From the NCBI GenBank assembly GCA_030038035.1, contig JASHPP010000165.1:1-9518 (forward strand): a stretch of DNA of 9,518 nt, written 5' to 3'. Position numbers and translations under genes: made by a program. The stretch's first letter is position 1. Each line of letters begins with the position of its first letter. Positions 1-6,911 of this stretch are shown here, one piece after another. The DNA is from Trebonia sp. GTDB lineage: Bacteria; Actinomycetota; Actinomycetes; Streptosporangiales; Streptosporangiaceae. The notes beneath the pieces are model-generated. The model was not told the DNA's origin, did no database searches, and saw only the letters and a list, made by a program, of their open reading frames with translations.

Positions 1-1133
1 ACCAGGCGGGCGCCGTCCTGACCGCGGCGGTGCTGCCGCTGCCGGTCCTGCTGGCCTGGCTGCCCGGTCAGCGGCTGGCGGTGCTCGCGCTCTGCTCGGC
101 GGGGTTCGTGCTCTGCTGCCGCATCGCCGCGTGCGGCGCGCTGCGCGCGGCCCACCGCCGCGGCCTGCTGGCCGAGCCGGCCGTCGTGGTGGGCGCCGGG
201 ACCTTCGGCGGCTACGTCGCCGGGCTCATGCGCGACCACCCGGAGCTCGGCCTGCGGCCCGCCGGCCTGGTCGACGACGGGCCCCCGCGCCGCGACCTGC
301 CGATACCGTCCCTGGGCACGATCTCCCAGCTGGACGCCGTGCTGGCAGGCCACGGGGTCGGCCGGGTCCTGGTCTGCTTCTCAAGCGGCTGCCGCGACGA
401 GGACCTGGTGGGGATCCTGCGGGCCAGCCGCGCGCTGCGCGCCGACGTGTGCGTGGTGCCGCGGCTGTACGAGCTCGGCATGGCGGTGCCCCGCGGCTGC
501 CTGGACGAGCTGTGGGGAGTGCCGCTCATACCGCTGCGCCGCCCGCCGGGGGCCGGGCTCGCGCTCAAGCGCGCGCTCGACCTCCTGGTCGCCCTCGTGC
601 TGGCCACGGTCGCGGTGCCACTGCTGCTCGCGCTCGCCGCGGTGGTGCGGCTGCGGTCCGGCCCGCCGACGCTGTTCCGGCAGGACCGGCTGACCGGCGA
701 CGGCCGGGTGACGCCGGTCCTGAAGCTCCGCACCCTGCCCGCCCAGGCCGGCGCGGACACCACGTGGGCCGTGCCGGAGGAGCAGTGCGGCCCGTTCGGC
801 CGCTGGCTGCGCCGCACCCACCTGGACGAGCTGCCGCAGCTCGTCAACGTGCTGCGCGGCCAGATGTCACTGACCGGGCCGCGGCCGGAACGGCCGTACT
901 TCGCCGAGCGGTTCCGCGGCGAGATCCCGCGGTACGCCGACCGGACCAGGATGCCGGCCGGGCTGACCGGCTGGGCGCAGGTGAACGGGCTCAGCGGCGA
1001 CACGTCGGTCTTCGACCGGGTCCGCTTCGACAACTACTACGCGGAGTACTGGTCGCCGTGGCTGGACGCGGTGATCCTCGCGCAGACCGTGGTCCTCGTC
1101 GCGCGCGCGGCCCTGGGGAGGTCCCGGCCATGA
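1..1133 (+). CDS. Polyprenyl-phosphate sugar phosphotransferase (priming glycosyltransferase), 5' end cut off by window
   Basis: This enzyme should transfer a sugar-1-phosphate from a nucleotide sugar to undecaprenyl phosphate at the membrane, the first step of lipid-linked glycan assembly. The frame is open from base 3 with no stop, and the first residues look like the end of a hydrophobic segment, so the N-terminal helices lie outside the window; the GTG at 30 is probably internal. Next comes a nucleotide-binding-like domain (about 180-480, VVVGAGTFGG and LVDDG), then a membrane hairpin and the bacterial sugar transferase domain (about 565-1130). Visible family motifs are KLRT (723-734), LDELPQLVNVLRG (about 820-860), MSLTGPRPE, and LTGWAQVNG (961-987). 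The family is clear (WcaJ/WbaP/ExoY type); which sugar it transfers is not. It overlaps the next gene by ATGA. Confidence 0.93.
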   Translation, partial: QAGAVLTAAVLPLPVLLAWLPGQRLAVLALCSAGFVLCCRIAACGALRAAHRRGLLAEPAVVVGAGTFGGYVAGLMRDHPELGLRPAGLVDDGPPRRDLPIPSLGTISQLDAVLAGHGVGRVLVCFSSGCRDEDLVGILRASRALRADVCVVPRLYELGMAVPRGCLDELWGVPLIPLRRPPGAGLALKRALDLLVALVLATVAVPLLLALAAVVRLRSGPPTLFRQDRLTGDGRVTPVLKLRTLPAQAGADTTWAVPEEQCGPFGRWLRRTHLDELPQLVNVLRGQMSLTGPRPERPYFAERFRGEIPRYADRTRMPAGLTGWAQVNGLSGDTSVFDRVRFDNYYAEYWSPWLDAVILAQTVVLVARAALGRSRP

Positions 1134-1885
1134 CCGCGGGCAATGGGACTGGCCTTGGACGGCTCGGGCTTGGCTCGGTCCCGCTCATCCTGATGTACCA
1201 CGCCGTGGACACGGCCGACCACGACCCCCACATGCTGTCCGTCCGGCCGGACCGGTTCGCGGCGCAGATGGGCTGGCTGCGACGGCGCGGGCTGCGCGGC
1301 GTGGCGGTGGGCACGCTGGTGGCGGCGATGCACGCGAGCCGGGCCCGCGGGCTCGTCGGGATCACGTTCGACGACGGGTACGCCAGCGTGCTGGCCAACG
1401 CGGTTCCCGAGCTGCTGCGCCGCGAGTTCACCGCGACCGTGTTCGTCATCGCCGGCCGGGTCGGCCAGGTCAACGACTGGGACCGCGGCACCCCCTGGCC
1501 GCTGCTGTCGCGGTCGCAGATCGGCGAGCTCGCCGCGGCAGGCATCGAGATCGGCTCGCACAGCGCCACGCACCAGCCCCTGGCGGGCGCGGACCCCGAG
1601 CTGCTCGAGGCCGAGGTCAGGGGCAGCAGGGACAGCCTCAGCAGGCTGGCGGACGCCGAGATACGCGGCTTCGCCTATCCCTACGGGTCCATGGACGCGG
1701 CGGCCCGCCGCGCCGTCCGCGCCGCGGGCTACGAGTACGGGTGCGCGGTCCGCACGCCGTGGGCCCAGCTCGGGCTGATGGCCCTGCCGCGCGTCTACAT
1801 GGGCCAGCGGGATGACCCCGCCCGGATGGCCGCCAAGCGGCTGCTGTACCGGGCCGACATCGCGGTGCGAGGAGGACGCTCATGA
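1130..1885 (+). CDS. Polysaccharide deacetylase (NodB homology domain), apparently without signal peptide
   Basis: A metal-dependent carbohydrate de-N-acetylase of the CE4/NodB fold, 251 residues. The metal-binding and catalytic signatures are present: TFDDGY at residues 79-84 (D81 the expected base, D82 a metal ligand), SHSATH at 143-148 (H144 and H148 metal ligands) and FAYPYG at 181-186. The ATG at 1130 overlaps the previous stop and has a good ribosome binding site (GGGGAGG, 1115-1121). The frame stays open far upstream, but only as a shadow of the sugar transferase gene. The N-terminus is glycine-rich and not hydrophobic, so I see no signal peptide or anchor, and the enzyme may act on cytoplasmic or membrane-interface intermediates. 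Neighbours suggest its substrate is an N-acetylated hexosamine unit of the polymer made here; that is inference. Confidence 0.92.
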   Translation: MTAGNGTGLGRLGLGSVPLILMYHAVDTADHDPHMLSVRPDRFAAQMGWLRRRGLRGVAVGTLVAAMHASRARGLVGITFDDGYASVLANAVPELLRREFTATVFVIAGRVGQVNDWDRGTPWPLLSRSQIGELAAAGIEIGSHSATHQPLAGADPELLEAEVRGSRDSLSRLADAEIRGFAYPYGSMDAAARRAVRAAGYEYGCAVRTPWAQLGLMALPRVYMGQRDDPARMAAKRLLYRADIAVRGGRS

Positions 1886-3000
1886 AGGTGCTGCACGTGA
1901 TCACCGGCCTGGACGCCGGGGGCGCGGAAACCCAGCTGGCCATGCTGCTGCGGCACACCAGGCATGCCTGTGACGTGGTCACGCTGTACAACCCCGGCCC
2001 GGTCGCCGAGCGCATCCGGGCCGACGGCACGACCGTCCGCGACATCGGGATGCGCCGCAACACCGATGTCAGGGCGCTGCCGAAGCTGCGGTCGCTGATC
2101 GCGGCCGGGCGCTACGACGTCGTGCACGCGCACCTGTACCGGTCGCAGATCTACGCCAGGCCGGCGGCCCGGCTGGCCCGGACGCCCGTGGTGGTGACGA
2201 CCGAGCACTCGATCGGCGAGACCCACATCGAGCGGCGCCGGATGACGACCGGGGTGCGCGGCCTGTACCTGGCCTCCGAACTGTTCTCCGACGGCACGAT
2301 CGCGGTCTCCGACGTGGTCAGGGACCGTCTCGTCCGCTGGGGCGTCCCGGCACGGAAGATCACGGTGATCCCGAACGGGCTGGACACCGCGGCGCTCGCG
2401 TTCGACCCGGCCGCGAGGCAGCGGGCCCGCGCGCAGTTCGCCATCGGTCCTGACGTCTACGTGATCGGCGCCCTCGGCCGCCTCGACGCGAACAAGCGGG
2501 TGGACCTGACCATCGAGGCGGCCGCCCCCCTGCTCGGCGAGCGGTGCGCGCTGCTCGTGGTCGGCCGCGGCGACGAGCTGGCCGCGCTCAGGGCCACGGC
2601 GCAGCGGTTCGGCGTCGACAGGCACGTCATCTTCGCCGGGTTCCAGGCCGACACGGCCGCCATGCTCGCCGCGTTCGACCTGTACGTGGCGGCGTCGGCC
2701 CAGGAGACGTTCGGGATCGCGGTGCTCGAGGCCATGGCCAGCGGCCTGCCCGTGCTGTACACCACGTGCCCGGCGCTGCACGGGGTCACGACGTCGCAGG
2801 CACGCCAGGTCCCGGGGACGGCGGCCGCGCTGCGTGCCGCGCTCGGCGACGCCCTCGCCGCAGGAGCGAGCCACGAGCCACGCGAGCCGGACGGCGCGGT
2901 GTTCGACCGCTACGGCATCGCCTCGACCGCGCGCCGGGTCGACGACCTGTACGAGCGGCTGCTGACGCGGCGCCCAGGGCCGAGGTTCTCCGGACGATGA
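1882..3000 (+). CDS. GT4-family glycosyltransferase (GT-B fold)
   Basis: A retaining glycosyltransferase of 372 residues that should add a sugar from a nucleotide donor to the growing lipid-linked glycan on the cytoplasmic side. The N-terminal Rossmann half begins MKVLHVITGLDAGGAET, a typical glycine-rich acceptor loop. The C-terminal half carries IPNGLD (163-168), GRLDANK (199-205, donor phosphate binding) and the E-x7-E motif (E275 and E283, in QETFGIAVLEA). The start is fixed by an ATGA overlap with the deacetylase and a strong ribosome binding site (AGGAGGA, 1870-1876). The last 15 or so residues are basic and low-complexity. No membrane segment is evident. Donor and linkage cannot be assigned from sequence. 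Confidence 0.93.
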   Translation: MKVLHVITGLDAGGAETQLAMLLRHTRHACDVVTLYNPGPVAERIRADGTTVRDIGMRRNTDVRALPKLRSLIAAGRYDVVHAHLYRSQIYARPAARLARTPVVVTTEHSIGETHIERRRMTTGVRGLYLASELFSDGTIAVSDVVRDRLVRWGVPARKITVIPNGLDTAALAFDPAARQRARAQFAIGPDVYVIGALGRLDANKRVDLTIEAAAPLLGERCALLVVGRGDELAALRATAQRFGVDRHVIFAGFQADTAAMLAAFDLYVAASAQETFGIAVLEAMASGLPVLYTTCPALHGVTTSQARQVPGTAAALRAALGDALAAGASHEPREPDGAVFDRYGIASTARRVDDLYERLLTRRPGPRFSGR

Positions 3001-3009
3001 GACGATGAC

Positions 3010-4479
3010 ATGAAGGTGGCGCTGACCGCGGAGGGCACGTACCCGCACCAGTTCGGCGGGGTCAGTGTGTGGTGCGACCAGCTCATCAGGGCGATGTCGG
3101 GATACGAGTTCTCGGTCGTCGCGCTCGTGGCCACCGGCACCGAGCCGGTGCAGTGGGAGCTGCCGGCCAACGTGTCGCGGCTGATGACGATCCCGCTGTG
3201 GGGCCCGCCCCCGCCGGTCCCGCTGCGCGCCCGGCTGCCCAGGGGCCGGGTGGTGCCGCTCCCGGTCCAGGCGCTTGTCGACGTGCTGCTCGACAAGGGC
3301 GCCGGGGCGGGCGACCGCTTCGCGACGGTGCTCCGCGACCTGCTCGAGTACGCGCAGGCGCGGAACCTGACCGCCACCCTCGCAAGCGAGGCGGTGGTCC
3401 GGCTGCTCATCTCCACCTGGCGGGAACGGTGGACGCAGCTCGCCGACGATCACGAGACTCCCGCCCCGCCGTCGCTGAACGACGCGGTCACCGCGATGCA
3501 GCTGGTCGAGCACGCGCTCCGCCCGCTGTCCCATCCCCCGGTGCACGCCGACGTGGTGCACGCGGTGACCAACGGCCTTGGCGCGCTGCCCGCGCTCGCC
3601 GCCAAATGGCAGCACCAGGTGCCCATGATCGTCACCGAGCACGGCGTCTACATGCGCGAGCAGTACCTGCACCTGCGCCGCCCGGAGTTCGGCTGGCCGG
3701 TCAAGGGGCTGTTCCTGCGTTTTCTCACCCGGCTGTGCGCCCTCGGCTACCGGGAGGCCGAGGTGATCACCCCGGGCAACGTCTACAACAGGCGCTGGGA
3801 AAGCCAGCTTGGCGCGGACGCGGCCCGGATCCGCACGGTCTACAACGGCGTGAACCCCGACGACTTCCCCGCGCTGACAAGCGAGCCCGAGGTGCCGACG
3901 ATCGCCTGGGTCGGCCGGGTCGACCCGATCAAGGACCTGGAGACGCTGCTGCGCGCGTTCGCCCTCGTCACCCGGCGGCTGCCGCAGGCGCGGCTGCGCA
4001 TGTTCGGGGAGCCGCCGCGGGGCCGCGAAGGGTACCTGGAGCGCTGCCGGGGGCTGGCGGCCGAGCTGGGGATCGGCGACCGCGCCACGTTCGAGGGCAG
4101 GGTCAGGGAGGTCCGCGACGCCTACGCGGCCGGCCAGGTGGTGGTGCTGTGCAGCGTCAGCGAGGGCTTCCCCTACTCCCTCATCGAGGCGATGGCCTGC
4201 GGGCGGGCCTGCGTCGCCACCGACGTCGGCGGCGTCGGCGAGGCGCTCGCCGGCGACGCCGGCGTCATGGTCCCGCCGCGAGACCCGGCGGCGCTCGCCG
4301 ACGCGTGCCTGCGGCTGCTCGGCGATGCCGCCCTCCGCCAGGCCCTCGGCGCCGCCGCCAGGCGCCGCGCGCTCGAGCACTTCACGGTGGACCGGGCCGT
4401 CAGCGCGTTCGACGAGCTGTACACGCTGTTCGGCAGCGGGTGCCGGGTCCTGCCCGTCGGCTCGGACGTGCCGATATGA
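3010..4479 (+). CDS. PelF-type GT4 glycosyltransferase (DUF3492 N-terminal domain)
   Basis: A 489-residue cytoplasmic glycosyltransferase resembling PelF, the enzyme that polymerises the galactosamine-rich Pel polysaccharide. Its start, MKVALTAEGTYPHQFGGVSV, matches the PelF-type opening (TEGTYPxxxGGVSxW), and a long first half with TEHGVY at 209-214 also fits. Other GT4 enzymes are about 100 residues shorter because they lack this domain. The GT4 half shows YNGVN (278-282), VGRVDPIKD (301-309) and the E-x7-E motif with E385 and E393 (SEGFPYSLIEA). The ATG at 3010 lies 9 bases after the previous stop with only a weak ribosome binding site, suggesting coupled translation. It overlaps the following membrane protein by ATGA, as expected if the two work together. 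In Pel systems the donor is UDP-GalNAc/GlcNAc; here the donor is inferred only. PelF-like proteins also occur in loci for other polymers. Confidence 0.88.
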   Translation: MKVALTAEGTYPHQFGGVSVWCDQLIRAMSGYEFSVVALVATGTEPVQWELPANVSRLMTIPLWGPPPPVPLRARLPRGRVVPLPVQALVDVLLDKGAGAGDRFATVLRDLLEYAQARNLTATLASEAVVRLLISTWRERWTQLADDHETPAPPSLNDAVTAMQLVEHALRPLSHPPVHADVVHAVTNGLGALPALAAKWQHQVPMIVTEHGVYMREQYLHLRRPEFGWPVKGLFLRFLTRLCALGYREAEVITPGNVYNRRWESQLGADAARIRTVYNGVNPDDFPALTSEPEVPTIAWVGRVDPIKDLETLLRAFALVTRRLPQARLRMFGEPPRGREGYLERCRGLAAELGIGDRATFEGRVREVRDAYAAGQVVVLCSVSEGFPYSLIEAMACGRACVATDVGGVGEALAGDAGVMVPPRDPAALADACLRLLGDAALRQALGAAARRRALEHFTVDRAVSAFDELYTLFGSGCRVLPVGSDVPI

Positions 4480-5840
4480 CCCAGCTGGCCGGAACGAGCG
4501 ACGCCCCCCTGCAGGAGCTGTGCGAGCGCTTCAGCGAGGTGTGCGAGTCGGCGGTCGACCCGCTTGAGATCGCGAGCGCGCTGGAGTTCGACGGGGTCGG
4601 CGACCGCGCGGCGCGCGGCGACTACGGCGTCGACGACGTGTTCGCGCTGGCGCGCGTGCTGTACGCGCGGGTACCGCGGCGGCCGTACGGCGTGCCAGCG
4701 CCGGACCAGGCCCCCGCCGCCCGCACGCTGCTGCACGGCCTCCTTTACGCGCTGCCCGCGGTCTGCTTTCCCGCCGCCGCCGCGCTCCTCGTCGGGCATC
4801 ACGTGCTGCCCGCCCTGGTCGTGGCGCTGCTTGCCGGGTGGGGGCTGAGCCAGGGACTGGCCAGCGTGGGTTACCGGCGGCTGGGCACGGCGGGACCTGG
4901 TCAGGCGCGGTGGATGCTGCGTGCGGGCCTGGCCGCCGGGCTGGTGCTCATGCTGGCGGTCATGACGCTCACCTGGCTGCTCGCGCGCGCCCGGCTGCCT
5001 GTCATCGCGTTCGGCGCCGGCGAGGGAGCGTACATGCTCGGCGCGTCCGTGCTGCTCGTGACCGGAACGGAGCGCTGGCTGCCGGTGGCGCTCGCGCCCG
5101 GGGTGGCGGGCAGCGCGCTGTTCCTTCTCCTCGGGCGGCCGCCGGGGCTGCAAGCGCTCACCTGGACGGCGCTGGCCGCGACGCCGCTGCTGGCATGCGT
5201 GTTCGCCTGGTCGCCCCGCACTCGGGTGCGGCCAGGGCGCCTGCTGATCCCCGCCGAACTGCGCGGCGCGGCCCCGGCCACGGCGTTCGGCGTGGTCGCG
5301 GCCGGACTGCTGTCCTTTCCCGTCGTCGCCGGCCCGGCCGGGCATGGCGGCGTCAACGTCGGCGCGCTGATCGCGTCGGTGCCGCTGGCGCTGAGCATGG
5401 GCGCGGCGGAGTGGAACCTGTCGTGGTACCGGCGGGGCGCGCAGGGCCTGCTGCGGCTGACCGGCGACCCGCGCTGGTTTCGGCGGCGCTCCCGGCGGCT
5501 GCTGCTGACCGCCGTGGCCCAGTACGAGTCGGCCACCGTGGTGCTGATCTGCCTGGCGATCAACGTCGCCGTCCTGTCCGGCCAGGCGCACGTGGGCGGC
5601 GCGGCGCTGCTGTCGGTCACCGGATATCTGCTGCTTGGCGCCGCGCTGTTCCTCGTGCTGCTGCTGCAGGCGATCCAGGTGCGCGCGGTGCCGCTTGCGG
5701 CCTGCGCCATCGTGCTCGCCATCGAGGTGGCGCTGCGCGAGCACGGGCTCGCCGTGCAGGTGGCGGCGCCCGCCGCGCTGCTCGCCGTGGTGGGCGCGTA
5801 CGCGCTGGCCTGCGTCGGAGCCGCGGTCAGGCATGCCTAG
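4476..5840 (+). CDS. Polytopic membrane protein with soluble N-terminal domain, probable partner of the PelF-type transferase
   Basis: I do not recognise a named family. The 454-residue protein has an N-terminal soluble part of about 80 residues, helical and acidic, with conserved-looking blocks DPLEIASALEFDG (28-40), DRAARGDYGVDDVF (43-56) and RVPRRPYG (65-72). About 12 hydrophobic segments follow, roughly at 84-106, 109-127, 147-170, 183-197, 203-220, 227-246, 266-285, 292-313, 343-369, 376-399, 403-420 and 427-451. A longer basic loop lies at 315-342 (WYRRGAQG to RWFRRRSRR). Helix count, length and position after pelF are like PelG, the 12-helix Pel export protein, so a transport role is plausible but unproven. 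The start is set by the ATGA overlap at 4476-4479; there is no good ribosome binding site, implying coupling. The frame is open upstream to 3069, but only as a shadow of the pelF-like gene. Confidence 0.8.
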   Translation: MTQLAGTSDAPLQELCERFSEVCESAVDPLEIASALEFDGVGDRAARGDYGVDDVFALARVLYARVPRRPYGVPAPDQAPAARTLLHGLLYALPAVCFPAAAALLVGHHVLPALVVALLAGWGLSQGLASVGYRRLGTAGPGQARWMLRAGLAAGLVLMLAVMTLTWLLARARLPVIAFGAGEGAYMLGASVLLVTGTERWLPVALAPGVAGSALFLLLGRPPGLQALTWTALAATPLLACVFAWSPRTRVRPGRLLIPAELRGAAPATAFGVVAAGLLSFPVVAGPAGHGGVNVGALIASVPLALSMGAAEWNLSWYRRGAQGLLRLTGDPRWFRRRSRRLLLTAVAQYESATVVLICLAINVAVLSGQAHVGGAALLSVTGYLLLGAALFLVLLLQAIQVRAVPLAACAIVLAIEVALREHGLAVQVAAPAALLAVVGAYALACVGAAVRHA

Positions 5841-5863
5841 CGAACGTCAGGACGGAGAGGAAC

Positions 5864-5874
5864 GGGAGAGGAGG
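5864..5874 (+). promoter_or_regulatory. Strong ribosome binding site for the dehydratase gene
   Basis: The purine-rich run GGGAGAGGAGG sits 5 bases before the ATG at 5880 and fixes that start. It is the strongest such site in the operon and follows the only gap over 25 bases within it (5841-5879). I see no promoter or terminator in that gap. Confidence 0.75.
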
Positions 5875-5879
5875 GCTCG

Positions 5880-6890
5880 ATGACGCGGACCACCGTCGCG
5901 GTCACCGGGGCCGAGGGGTTCATCGGCTCGCACCTGACCGAGGAGCTGGTGCGGCGCGGATACCGGGTCAAGGCCATGGCGCTGTACAACATGTGGAGTT
6001 CGGCCGGCTGGCTCGACACGCTGCCGGCGGAGGTGCGGCGGGAGGTGGAGGTCGTCTTCGGCGACGTGCGGGACCCGGCGTCGGCCCGCGAGCTCGTCGA
6101 CGGCGCGGAGGCCGTCTACCACCTCGCCGCGATCGGGTCGGTCCCGTACTCCTACCGCGCGCCGCGGACGTTCGTCGAGAACAACTCGGTGGGCACGCTG
6201 CACATCCTCGAGGCGGCGCGCGCGTGCCAGACCCCGCGGCTGGTGCACACCTCGACGAGCGAGACCTACGGGAGCGCGCGCACCGTGCCGATCAGCGAGA
6301 CCCACCCGCTGCAGGCGCAGTCCCCGTACGCCGCCAGCAAGATCGCGGCGGACAAGCTGGTGGAGTCCTACCACCTGAGCTTCGGCGTGCCCGCGGTGAC
6401 GCTGCGCCCGTTCAACACGTTCGGCCCGCGCCAGTCGACCCGGGCCGTCATCCCGCAGATCATCACCCAGCTGGCGGCCCGCCCCGCGCGGGTCAGGCCG
6501 CAGGTCAAGCTGGGCGCGCTGGCGCCCACCAGGGACTTCTGCTACGTCACCGACACCGTGGCGGCGTTCCTCGCGGTGGGGACCGCGCCCGCCTCGGCGG
6601 TGCTCGGGGAGGTGTTCAACTGCGGGCCCGGCGACGACGTGGCCATCGGGGAGCTCGCGGCCGAGATCGCCTCGCTCATGGGCGTCCGGGCGGATATCGT
6701 CGAGGACGCGCAGCGGCTGCGCCCCAAGGAGTCAGAAGTTATGCGGCTAGTCTGTGACGCGTCCAAACTCCGCGGCCGCACCGGGTGGCGGCCGCGGGTG
6801 ACCCGTCCAGAAGGCCTGACCATGGTGATCGACTGGTTCAGCGACCCGGCGAACCTTTCCAGGTACACCCTCGGCGAGTACCACGTGTGA
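5880..6890 (+). CDS. NAD-dependent sugar-nucleotide 4,6-dehydratase/epimerase, LegB-like extended SDR
   Basis: A 336-residue extended short-chain dehydrogenase/reductase that should remodel the sugar of a UDP-activated donor in the cytoplasm. It has the dinucleotide-binding loop TGAEGFIG (9-16), HLAA (81-84), TSTSETYG (124-131), the catalytic Y150-x3-K154 (SPYAASK), RPFNTFGPRQS (176-186), TRDFCYVTDT (217-226) and RLRPKESEV (279-287). The pattern ALYN...GWLDTLP near 35-49 and the RLRP.ESEV block are typical of the LegB-like group, whose characterised members are UDP-GlcNAc 4,6-dehydratases. A 4-epimerase role, like PelX/GalE supplying UDP-GalNAc, is the alternative and would suit the PelF neighbour. 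No aminotransferase or reductase to finish a dideoxy-sugar lies in the window, so the product is uncertain. Confidence 0.88.
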   Translation: MTRTTVAVTGAEGFIGSHLTEELVRRGYRVKAMALYNMWSSAGWLDTLPAEVRREVEVVFGDVRDPASARELVDGAEAVYHLAAIGSVPYSYRAPRTFVENNSVGTLHILEAARACQTPRLVHTSTSETYGSARTVPISETHPLQAQSPYAASKIAADKLVESYHLSFGVPAVTLRPFNTFGPRQSTRAVIPQIITQLAARPARVRPQVKLGALAPTRDFCYVTDTVAAFLAVGTAPASAVLGEVFNCGPGDDVAIGELAAEIASLMGVRADIVEDAQRLRPKESEVMRLVCDASKLRGRTGWRPRVTRPEGLTMVIDWFSDPANLSRYTLGEYHV

Positions 6891-6911
6891 TGATGCCGAT
6901 GGAGAGCTGAC

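Noticed and set aside
131..1129. Upstream extension of the deacetylase frame (584 residues in total)
   Set aside because: The extra part is Arg/Ala/Pro-rich shadow of the sugar transferase; the NodB domain and ribosome site fit the ATG at 1130.
1795..4380. 861-residue open frame on the - strand
   Set aside because: It is antisense to two clear glycosyltransferase genes, is rich in Arg/Gly/His/Gln with no domain pattern, and is the usual shadow of GC-rich codon bias.
3069..4475. Upstream extension of the membrane protein frame
   Set aside because: It overlaps the PelF-type gene in another frame and shows only shadow composition; the ATGA start at 4476 is natural.
4173..5834. 553-residue open frame on the - strand
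   Set aside because: Low-complexity Arg/Gln/Gly/His composition, antisense to the membrane protein gene, no start signal or motif.
4838..6757. 639-residue + strand frame across the membrane protein and dehydratase
   Set aside because: Arg/Gly/Ala-rich with no motifs, overlapping two supported genes in a different frame.
6770..6797. 10-bp inverted repeat CCGCGGCCGC with an 8-base loop
   Set aside because: It lies over the conserved C-terminal GRTGWRPR block of the dehydratase, so protein coding plus GC bias explains it; not placed where a terminator would help.
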